A program made the position numbers and the translations under genes. Shown here one piece after another: positions 1 to 5,107 of a DNA stretch of 5,459 nt. The DNA comes from Acidimicrobiia bacterium (lineage in GTDB: Bacteria; Actinomycetota; Acidimicrobiia; Spongiisociales; UBA5794): the NCBI GenBank assembly GCA_029934555.1, contig JAOZMA010000087.1:1-5459 (forward strand), read 5' to 3'. Under the pieces are notes generated by a model. That model saw only the letters and a program-made list of their open reading frames with translations, made no database searches and had not been told where the DNA came from. Numbering within the stretch: position 1 is the stretch's first letter; every line of letters starts with the position of its first letter.

Positions 1-212
1 AGTACGCACACACCGCTGCCAACTACCAGGTGACTTCAGAGGTCATGAAGAGGGCGAAGAGCAGCTCCATCATCCTCCACTCGCTGCCCCGTCGTGACGA
101 GCTCCTTCCGGAGGTCGACGACTCCAGGCATGCTCGCTATTGGCAAGAGGCGTACAACGGCGTCGTCATGCGCATGGCGCTCCTCTCGTCGGTCCTCGGA
201 GTGTGGGAGTGA
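1..212 (+). CDS. pyrB: Aspartate carbamoyltransferase family protein, C-terminal end (5'-truncated by window)
   Basis: The last 69 residues of a gene entering from the left are visible, read from base 3 to the TGA at 210-212. They contain the family signature HSLPRRDE (visible residues 26-33; usual form HPLPRxxE), then a VDD..HARYWQEA stretch and the C-terminal helix with RMALL. In aspartate carbamoyltransferases the LPR segment lies in the active site at the carbamoyl phosphate/aspartate site. The HSLPR form plus the VD...ARY.QEA tail point to the aspartate type rather than ornithine carbamoyltransferase (HCLPA). The Pro-to-Ser change after His is a small departure. The stop overlaps the carbamate kinase start (TGATG), implying translational coupling. 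That partner suggests a catabolic role, releasing carbamoyl phosphate from an N-carbamoyl amino acid, rather than pyrimidine synthesis. With most of the gene missing, substrate cannot be judged; a YgeW-like or other paralogue is possible. Confidence 0.8.
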   Translation, partial: YAHTAANYQVTSEVMKRAKSSSIILHSLPRRDELLPEVDDSRHARYWQEAYNGVVMRMALLSSVLGVWE

Positions 213-1153
213 TGCCAAGGCTCGTTATTGCCATCGGCGGCAATTCCCTGATTCCCGACGGTGACCACCAATCGGTCCAGGACCAGTACGACGCTGCGGC
301 CGAGACCGACGATCACATCGCCGGTCTGGTCGAGCAGGGTTGGGACGTGGCGATCTCGCACGGGAATGGACCCCAGGTGGGATTCATCCTGCGCCGATCC
401 GAGCTTGCAAGCAGCGAGCTCCACGAGATTCCGCTCGACTACTGCGGGGCCGACACGCAGGGTGCGATCGGGTACATGCTCCAGCAGAACCTGGTCAACG
501 ATTTCCGCCAGCGCGGTATCGACAAGAGTGTCGCAACGATCGTCACCCAGGTCGAGGTCGACGCAGCCGATCCGGCATTCCAGAACGCAGCCAAACCGAT
601 CGGCTCGTTCATGGGCGAAGAAGAAGCGATGCGTCGTCGCGATGAAGAAGGCTGGGACGTCCTCGAGGACGCCGGGCGTGGTTGGCGCCGCGTCGTTGCC
701 TCCCCGCAACCGAAGCGAATCGTCGAACTCGATGTGATCAAGGGTCTGCTCGACGCGGGCATCATCACCATCGCAGTCGGCGGTGGCGGCATCCCGGTCG
801 TCGAGAATGACAAGGGTGATCTCGAAGGGATCGCCGCCGTGATCGACAAGGACCTGGCGTCGGCGCTTCTCGCAGTTCAGGTCGACGCGGACCTGCTCCT
901 GATCTCTACGGCAGTGGAGAAGGTCGCCCTCAACTTCGGTACCCCGGAGCAGCAGTGGGTCGACCAGTTCACCCTTGCCGAGGTCAAGCAGTACCTCGCA
1001 GAGGGCGGACACTTCGCCGAGGGCTCGATGGCGCCGAAGATGCGTGCCGTCGTCCAGTTCATGGAGGCCGGAGGCAAGGAAGCGCTCATCACCAACCCGC
1101 CGAACCTAGAGCGAGCCATGGCCGGAGAGACCGGTACCAGGATCGTTCAATGA
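212..1153 (+). CDS. arcC: Carbamate kinase
   Basis: A complete 313-residue protein, the usual length for carbamate kinase of the amino-acid kinase fold. It interconverts carbamoyl phosphate + ADP with carbamate + ATP in the cytoplasm, normally running toward ATP in catabolic pathways. Visible hallmarks, in order: GGNSL (9-13), HGNGPQVG (50-57), TIVTQVEVD (109-117), KPIGSFM (128-134), RRVVASPQPKRIVE (159-172), the glycine-rich VGGGGIPVV (189-197), AVIDKDLAS (209-217), TAVEKV (233-238) and GSMAPKM (271-277). The start at 212 is chosen because the protein then begins directly with the first beta strand (MPRLVIAIGGNS) and the ATG overlaps the preceding stop; a weak GGAG lies at 198-201. An in-frame ATG at 140 would add 24 residues encoded inside the upstream gene and is rejected. 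The stop overlaps the next gene by four bases (ATGA at 1150-1153). No arginine deiminase or ornithine carbamoyltransferase is visible in the window. Confidence 0.95.
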   Translation: MPRLVIAIGGNSLIPDGDHQSVQDQYDAAAETDDHIAGLVEQGWDVAISHGNGPQVGFILRRSELASSELHEIPLDYCGADTQGAIGYMLQQNLVNDFRQRGIDKSVATIVTQVEVDAADPAFQNAAKPIGSFMGEEEAMRRRDEEGWDVLEDAGRGWRRVVASPQPKRIVELDVIKGLLDAGIITIAVGGGGIPVVENDKGDLEGIAAVIDKDLASALLAVQVDADLLLISTAVEKVALNFGTPEQQWVDQFTLAEVKQYLAEGGHFAEGSMAPKMRAVVQFMEAGGKEALITNPPNLERAMAGETGTRIVQ

Positions 1154-2403
1154 CCAACGTTGTCGGGCTCACATGTGTGATCTGCGACAAGACGTATCCG
1201 GCGGATTTCGCCGGGTACGTCTGTCCGGATCATGGCAACGAGGGAATCCTCGATGTCGAATACGACTACGACAAGATCGGCGAGACGTTCACCAAAGAGA
1301 GCCTCGCAGCGGATCCGGATCGCACCATGTGGCGGTACCGGCCGCTGCTTCCCATTGAAGATGACGCCGAAGTTCCTCCGCTGACCGTTGGCGGAACGCC
1401 GATGTATGACGCCCCCTCGTTGGCCGAACAGGTCGGCGTTGGACGCGTCTGGGTGAAGGACGAAGGTCGCGAACCGACGGCCTCGCTCAAGGATCGGGCG
1501 TCGGCGATGGCCGTCGTCAAGGCCCAGGAACGGGGCGCAGAAGTAGTCACCACAGCCTCCACGGGGAATGCCGCAGCGGCACTCTCGGGTATCTCGGCGA
1601 GCGTAGGTCAGAAGAACGTCATCTTCGTTCCCGCCTCCGCGCCCGAAGCGAAGATCGCTCAACTGCTCGCATACGGATCAACGGTTGCTCTCGTCAACGG
1701 GAGTTACGGGGACGCGTTCGACCTCTGCATGGAGGCATCGGCGGAGTACGGCTGGTACAACCGGAACACCGGATACAACCCGTACATGACCGAAGGCAAG
1801 AAGACCGCCGGTCTCGAGATACTCGAAGACCTCGGATGGGAAGCACCCGACGCCATCTTCGTGAGCGTCGGCGACGGCTCCATCATCGGAGGTGTTCACA
1901 AGGGCATGAAGGATGCGCTCGCTCTGGGATGGATCGATCGGATGCCCCGTATCTACGGGATCCAGTCGGCAGGGAGCGACTACATGGTTCAGGCATTCGA
2001 GAACGGCGAGGACGTGCTCACGAAGCCGCCCATCTCGGCAGACACCGTCGCTGACTCGATCAGCGCCGACCTGCCACGGGACCGTATCAAAGCGATGGCG
2101 GCCGTCACCGAGACCGGGGGTGTCTACCTGCGTGTCTCCGACGAGGAGATCCTCGCCGCCATTCCAACACTGGCCCGCGGCTCGGGCGTCTTCGCCGAAC
2201 CGGCAGGCGCGGCTCCATATGCCGGGCTCGTCGTAGCCGTCGAAAAGGGGCTTGTCGGAGCGGACGACACCGTCGTTCTGCTAGCCACCGGCAGCGGCCT
2301 CAAAGACGTCGCCTCCGCTCTCAAGGCCGTCGCCGCGGTCGGGACCACCCCGATGCGCATCGACCCCACCCTGGACTCGCTCCGGGCAGCACTCAACAAC
2401 TGA
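1150..2403 (+). CDS. Threonine synthase-like PLP-dependent enzyme (fold type II)
   Basis: A 417-residue protein. The N-terminus carries a small zinc-ribbon-like pattern, C9-x2-C12-x12-C25-x2-H28, as in many threonine synthases. The PLP domain follows: GGTPMYDAPSLAE (81-93), the lysine motif EPTASLKDRASA with K114 as probable Schiff-base lysine, the phosphate/asparagine loop TASTGNAAA (135-143), a glycine-rich SVGDGSIIGGVHKG (239-252), and ATGSGLKD (379-386) near the C-terminus. Two details depart from typical threonine synthase: TASLKDR replaces the usual TGSFKDR, and ATGSGLKD replaces the usual TGHGLKD. The enzyme may therefore act on another substrate, for example as an ammonia-lyase on the amino acid released by the carbamoyltransferase; that is inference. 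The ATG overlaps the carbamate kinase stop and has AGGA at 1139-1142, 7 nt upstream. A longer reading from 955 lies inside the kinase gene and is rejected. No thrA or thrB neighbour is seen, so the symbol thrC is withheld. Confidence 0.85.
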   Translation: MTNVVGLTCVICDKTYPADFAGYVCPDHGNEGILDVEYDYDKIGETFTKESLAADPDRTMWRYRPLLPIEDDAEVPPLTVGGTPMYDAPSLAEQVGVGRVWVKDEGREPTASLKDRASAMAVVKAQERGAEVVTTASTGNAAAALSGISASVGQKNVIFVPASAPEAKIAQLLAYGSTVALVNGSYGDAFDLCMEASAEYGWYNRNTGYNPYMTEGKKTAGLEILEDLGWEAPDAIFVSVGDGSIIGGVHKGMKDALALGWIDRMPRIYGIQSAGSDYMVQAFENGEDVLTKPPISADTVADSISADLPRDRIKAMAAVTETGGVYLRVSDEEILAAIPTLARGSGVFAEPAGAAPYAGLVVAVEKGLVGADDTVVLLATGSGLKDVASALKAVAAVGTTPMRIDPTLDSLRAALNN

Positions 2404-2417
2404 AAGGACCACCGGTC

Positions 2418-3878
2418 ATGATCGACCTCACCATCAACGAAGCCGTCCTAGCGTCTGCCGTCCAGCGGGCCAGCGAGCGGAACTTCAAGATCCCAACCTT
2501 CAAGATGATGCGGGACCCGAGCCTCATCCCGGACGATGTCAAAGAGCGTCTTGCCGATGTCGGCCTCTGGGACCTCGACCCGATCAATCTCTACCGCATC
2601 ACGTGGCACAACGAGGCGAAGGCCTCAGGCGGCGGATTCGGAGGGATCAACTACTTCGAGGTCCCCTCGGAGATCAGCGGTGTCGATGCTCGCATCGTGA
2701 TGATGGAAGGGAAATGGTTCCCGACCGGTGCCCACAAGGTTGGGGCAGCTTTCGGTTGTCTTGTCCCGCGCCTCGTCACCGGACAGTTCGACCCGGCCAC
2801 GCAGAAGGCCGTCTGGCCGTCGACCGGCAACTACTGCCGCGGCGGTGCATACGACTCCAACCTCCTGGCGTGCGAATCGATCGCCATCCTGCCGGAAGGT
2901 ATGAGCGCGGAGCGTTTCCATTGGCTCGAAAGCGTTGCAGGAGAGATCATCCGGACACCGGGGACCGAGTCGAACGTCAAGGAGATCTTCGACAAGTGCA
3001 ACGAACTGCGGACCAGCGGCGAGGATCTCGTGATCTTCAACCAGTTCGACGAGTTCGGGAACTACCTCTGGCACTACAGCATCACCGGCCCCGCCATGGT
3101 CGAGGTGCTCAACGAAGTGATGGGCGAGGACGACGAGTTCGCCGGTGTCACGTTGACCACAGGGTCTGCAGGAACGATCGCTTCGGGCGATTATTTGAAG
3201 CAGGTCTATCCGTACTCGAAGATCGCAGCCGGAGAGGCGACCGAGTGCCCGACGATGGTCTACAACGGGTTCGGAGAGCACCGGATCGAGGGGATCGGCG
3301 ACAAGCACATCCCGTGGATCCACAACGTGCGCAACACCGACATGGCGATGGCGATCGACGACGAGTCGACCATCAGCCTGATCCGCCTCTTCAACGAGCC
3401 GGCAGGCCTCGAGTATCTCGCCAGCCAGGGTGTGCCCGCCGAGTTCATCGAGAAGCTCCCGCTCCTCGGCATCTCCGGCGTTGCGAACATGCTGATGGCG
3501 ATGAAGTTCGCCAAGTGGTACGAGCTTGCGAGCAACCAGGTAGTGATGACGCTCGGAACCGACTCGATGGAGATGTACGAGTCTCGGTTGGCGGAGCTCA
3601 ACGAAGAGCGCGGCGAGTTCACGCTCCTCGACGCAGCCGGTGCGTATCACCAGCACCTGATGGGTCAGTCGTTGGCCAACGTTCAGGAGCTCGACTACTA
3701 CCAGCGGAAGCGCATCCACAACCTGAAGTACTACACCTGGGTTGAGCAGCAGGGCAAGACCTACGAAGAGATCCAGGCCCAGTGGTATGACCCGGAGTAC
3801 TGGACGAGCATCCAGGCGATGGCGGATCCGATCGACGAGCTGATCGAGCAGTTCAACGCGAGGGTCGACGAGGCGTAG
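2418..3878 (+). CDS. PLP-dependent fold-type II enzyme, large cysteine-synthase/TrpB-like family, function unknown
   Basis: A 486-residue protein, longer than cysteine synthase (about 310 residues) and than most fold-type II enzymes. The PLP lysine is probably K107 in FPTGAHKVGAAFG (101-113), resembling the HK motif of tryptophan synthase beta and the PTGSxK motif of relatives. The cofactor loop is PSTGNYCRGGAYDS (134-147), and TTGSAGTIASGDYL (247-260) fits the glycine-rich phosphate-binding turn. GEHRIEGIGDKHIPW (286-300) recalls the HKIxGIG segment of cysteine synthase and cystathionine beta-synthase. The N-terminal about 90 residues and the acidic, Trp/Tyr-rich last 100 residues (from about 380) have no function I can assign. 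No signal peptide or membrane segment is evident, so it is probably cytoplasmic. The start has AAAGGA at 2403-2408, nine bases upstream, and follows the previous stop by 14 nt. It may be a lyase, or a partner of the preceding PLP enzyme. The reaction is not predictable from sequence alone. Confidence 0.85.
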   Translation: MIDLTINEAVLASAVQRASERNFKIPTFKMMRDPSLIPDDVKERLADVGLWDLDPINLYRITWHNEAKASGGGFGGINYFEVPSEISGVDARIVMMEGKWFPTGAHKVGAAFGCLVPRLVTGQFDPATQKAVWPSTGNYCRGGAYDSNLLACESIAILPEGMSAERFHWLESVAGEIIRTPGTESNVKEIFDKCNELRTSGEDLVIFNQFDEFGNYLWHYSITGPAMVEVLNEVMGEDDEFAGVTLTTGSAGTIASGDYLKQVYPYSKIAAGEATECPTMVYNGFGEHRIEGIGDKHIPWIHNVRNTDMAMAIDDESTISLIRLFNEPAGLEYLASQGVPAEFIEKLPLLGISGVANMLMAMKFAKWYELASNQVVMTLGTDSMEMYESRLAELNEERGEFTLLDAAGAYHQHLMGQSLANVQELDYYQRKRIHNLKYYTWVEQQGKTYEEIQAQWYDPEYWTSIQAMADPIDELIEQFNARVDEA

Positions 3879-3881
3879 CGC

Positions 3882-3972
3882 ACAGCCAACAGCAAACAGC
3901 CAACAGCGAACAGCCAGGCCCTCCACGTTCGGGGGCCTGGCTGTCTGCTGTCAGCTGTGGTCTGTCTGCTCG
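3882..3972. repeat. Heptanucleotide tandem repeat (ACAGCNA x5) with inverted counterpart
   Basis: Five perfectly phased 7-mers of form ACAGCNA begin at 3882, 3889, 3896, 3903 and 3910 (variants CCA, CAA, CCA, CGA, CCA). On the far side of the terminator loop, 7-mers ending in CTGT continue in the same register (3938 TGGCTGT, 3945 CTGCTGT, 3952 CAGCTGT, 3959 GGTCTGT). The two halves form a long imperfect inverted repeat. It fills nearly all of the 98-bp gap between the two convergent genes. Confidence 0.75.
3910..3944. terminator. Bidirectional hairpin terminator between convergent genes
   Basis: A perfect 12-bp stem pairs 3910-3921 (ACAGCCAGGCCC) with 3933-3944 (GGGCCTGGCTGT) around an 11-nt interval; a G-T and a C-G pair can shorten the loop to 7 nt. 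Flanking ACAGC/GCTGT units (3903-3907 with 3947-3951, 3896-3900 with 3954-3958) can lengthen the stem with small internal loops. The following sequence is moderately T-rich in both directions, but there is no clean T tract. Position between two stop codons facing each other supports termination for both the PLP operon and the hydrolase. Confidence 0.7.
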
Positions 3973-3976
3973 TTCT

Positions 3977-4759
3977 TCAGTCGATTCCAGCTAGGAACTC
4001 GGCGATGGCTGGTGTCACAACCTCCGGGTGGGTCAGGTTGCTTGCGTGGGCTGCGCCGGGGACCGGGATCATGCCCCGACAGTCGGCGAGATCGTCGCAT
4101 AGCTGACGGGCCGAATCGATTGGGATCGCCAGATCTTCTTCGCCGTGGACGATGAGCACAGGGCAGGCGATCTCGTCGACCCGACCGCTGATGTCGTCAC
4201 GATTGAGGAGACACTCGCCGGGATACTCGATCGTCGAGCGATCCCGGGACTCCCAGATCCCGATCCATTTCTCCATCAGGTCGGGCCGTCCGATGATCAG
4301 CCCGGCGACCATCGTGCCGACGTCGCCGAGGGGTTCGTCGCTCAGCCAATGCTGGATCATGCCGGCGTAGCCTGCGAGGGCTTCTTCGTCATCGACGAAG
4401 ACGCCCGAATCGATGACCACGAGGCCACGCACCCGATCCGGATACGCCATCGCCGCTCGCAGGGAGAGGTAGCCGCCCTGGGACATGCCGATGAGGATTG
4501 CCTCATCGATACCCAGATGGTCCATCAACCCAACGGCATCCGCTGCGGAATCCCAATAGGTGAACGGTCCGTCGACCGGGGTGTCGCCGAAACCGCGCTC
4601 ATCCCAGGTGACACATCGATAGATCTCCGAGAGCACGTCGATCTGGGCCTCGAACATGGTGCGATCCATGAGAAAGCCGTGGCTGAACACGAGCGCAGGA
4701 CCGTCGCCCCCTGTGTCGTCGTAAGCGATCTGTTGACCGTTGACCTCGGCTACCGGCAT
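3977..4759 (-). CDS. Alpha/beta hydrolase
   Basis: A complete 260-residue alpha/beta-hydrolase-fold protein. The N-terminal strand pair includes VNGQQIAYDDTG (6-17), then the oxyanion-hole segment SHGF (26-29) and WDERGFGDT (52-60). The nucleophile elbow GMSQGG places the catalytic serine at S93. The acid is D209 in HGEEDLAIP (205-213) and the catalytic histidine H238 in GAAHASN (235-241), so the triad is intact. A cap region lies at about 120-190. The family includes esterases, non-haem haloperoxidase-like enzymes, dienelactone/enol-lactone and meta-cleavage product hydrolases; the substrate cannot be read from the sequence. No signal peptide is seen. The start is fixed by GGAGGA six bases upstream (4766-4771); the open frame runs on to 5260 but the extra residues are low-complexity and cross the leader region. 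The gene converges on the PLP operon and diverges from the GNAT gene, so it is probably transcribed alone. Confidence 0.92.
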   Translation of the reverse strand: MPVAEVNGQQIAYDDTGGDGPALVFSHGFLMDRTMFEAQIDVLSEIYRCVTWDERGFGDTPVDGPFTYWDSAADAVGLMDHLGIDEAILIGMSQGGYLSLRAAMAYPDRVRGLVVIDSGVFVDDEEALAGYAGMIQHWLSDEPLGDVGTMVAGLIIGRPDLMEKWIGIWESRDRSTIEYPGECLLNRDDISGRVDEIACPVLIVHGEEDLAIPIDSARQLCDDLADCRGMIPVPGAAHASNLTHPEVVTPAIAEFLAGID

Positions 4760-4765
4760 GGTGAA

Positions 4766-4771
4766 TCCTCC
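4766..4771 (-). promoter_or_regulatory. Ribosome binding site of the alpha/beta hydrolase
   Basis: Reading the minus strand, GGAGGA is followed by six bases (TTCACC) and then ATG at 4759-4757. This strong site decides the start against the much longer upstream in-frame extension. Confidence 0.8.
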
Positions 4772-4846
4772 GTTCGAATGGATACTGCGATCCTCACAGC
4801 CTCGTGAATGTACCACCGAGGTGTCGCGCCGATGGAATGGAATTCG

Positions 4847-4875
4847 TTTCCAAAGACGTGATCGTGTGCCACAAT
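4847..4875 (+). promoter_or_regulatory. Candidate sigma-70-type promoter for the leader and GNAT gene
   Basis: TTTCCA (4847-4852) and CACAAT (4870-4875) are spaced by 17 nt and each matches the -35/-10 consensus at four of six positions. This would start transcription near 4882, just before the structured leader. An inverted repeat TGGAA/TTCCA (4838-4842 and 4848-4852) overlaps the -35 element, and a 10-bp palindrome CTGGTACCAG (4878-4887) covers the expected start site; either could be an operator, though short palindromes also arise by chance. I saw no comparably convincing promoter for the divergent hydrolase. Confidence 0.4.
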
Positions 4876-4906
4876 CGCTGGTACCAGAGAAGGGAGGTGG
4901 TCCACA

Positions 4907-4951
4907 TTGACTGAATGTTTGCATAGGACCCTGGAGGTGGCCGAGCGCTAA
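4907..4951 (+). CDS. Possible 14-residue leader peptide (uORF)
   Basis: A TTG start at 4907 opens a 14-codon frame ending in TAA (4949-4951) that reads (M)TECLHRTLEVAER. It is preceded by AGGGAGGTGGTCC (4891-4903), with the GGAGG core nine bases before the start. That segment matches the sequence complementary to the 16S rRNA 3' tail (AAGGAGGTGATCC) at 11 of 13 positions, and the two differences are still G-U pairs. The site is far stronger than those of the neighbouring full-size genes. The frame overlaps the GGACC element at 4926-4930 and its stop lies in a predicted hairpin loop, so translation could alter leader folding. Against it: the frame is very short and starts with TTG. Confidence 0.4.
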   Translation: MTECLHRTLEVAER

Positions 4952-5023
4952 CGGCCGCACCGTACGAAAGGAGTGGCTGTTCCTCGAGAGAGGTAGGTAG
5001 CGACTCCAACTCGGACCACCGAT

Positions 5024-5086
5024 ACCCGGAGACCCGTGGGTTGGTCCTCCCACGGCGGCGAAGATCTCGTCGAAGCGTCTCCGGGT
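5024..5086 (+). promoter_or_regulatory. Predicted three-way-junction RNA element just upstream of the GNAT start
   Basis: A perfect 10-bp helix pairs ACCCGGAGAC (5024-5033) with GTCTCCGGGT (5077-5086). It encloses a perfect 7-bp hairpin CCGTGGG/CCCACGG (5034-5040, 5049-5055; loop TTGGTCCT) and, directly after it, a 6-bp hairpin CGGCGA/TCGTCG (5056-5061, 5067-5072, one G-U pair; loop AGATC). The two perfect helices contribute 17 consecutive Watson-Crick pairs within 63 bases, which is hard to ascribe to base composition alone. The element ends 12 nt before the GNAT Shine-Dalgarno GGAGGG (5099-5104). Confidence 0.55.
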
Positions 5087-5107
5087 TTCACCATGTCTGG
5101 AGGGCGC

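Larger units (their letters stand above)
4891..5107 (+). promoter_or_regulatory. Candidate structured 5' leader RNA (cis-regulatory) of the GNAT gene
   Basis: This gene-free stretch can fold extensively on the + strand. GGTGGTCC (4896-4903) is a perfect complement of GGACCACC (5013-5020), closing a domain. Inside it are a stem GGTG/CACC plus GCCG/CGGC (4936-4943 with 4952-4961, 2-nt bulge) and a hairpin GGAGT..GCT..CCTC-GAGA-GAGG..AGC..ACTCC (4970-5007) capped by a GNRA-type GAGA loop. A competing local stem pairs 4899-4908 with 4914-4918 and 4926-4930. The second domain (5024-5086) can form a three-way junction. Two GGTCC segments (4899-4903, 5043-5047) and two GGACC segments (4926-4930, 5013-5017) are mutually exclusive partners, as in attenuators or riboswitches. 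No T-tract terminator follows, so control would more likely be on translation. I do not recognise a known riboswitch class. Pairings were found by eye; conservation is untested. Confidence 0.5.

Noticed and set aside
137..1012. Long minus-strand open frame (291 codons) opposite the carbamate kinase
   Set aside because: It is antisense to a gene with all family motifs and has no recognisable domain; long shadow frames are common in GC-rich coding DNA.
2625..3926. Minus-strand 433-codon frame and an overlapping plus-strand 380-codon frame (2603-3745) within the second PLP gene
   Set aside because: Both have biased, low-complexity composition (Arg-rich or Val/Leu/Asp-rich) and no domain, while the third frame encodes a clear PLP enzyme.
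3882..3972. CRISPR array
   Set aside because: The units are 7 nt with no spacers; this is a tandem heptad repeat plus hairpin.
4145..4807. Plus-strand 220-codon frame opposite the hydrolase
   Set aside because: The minus strand has an intact catalytic triad and a good ribosome binding site; the plus frame shows no family features.
4878..5020. T-box riboswitch, suggested by TGGTACC at 4879-4885
   Set aside because: The motif lies upstream of the structures instead of at the end, there is no TGGNACCGCG element, and GGTACC is explained by the palindrome.
4931..5055. tRNA-like segments (GTGGCCGAGCG, like a D-arm, and CCGTGGGTT...CCCACGG, like a T-arm)
   Set aside because: There is no matching acceptor stem, no 5-bp anticodon arm with a 7-nt loop, and the supposed T-loop TTGGTCCT lacks the TTC-A pattern and correct size.
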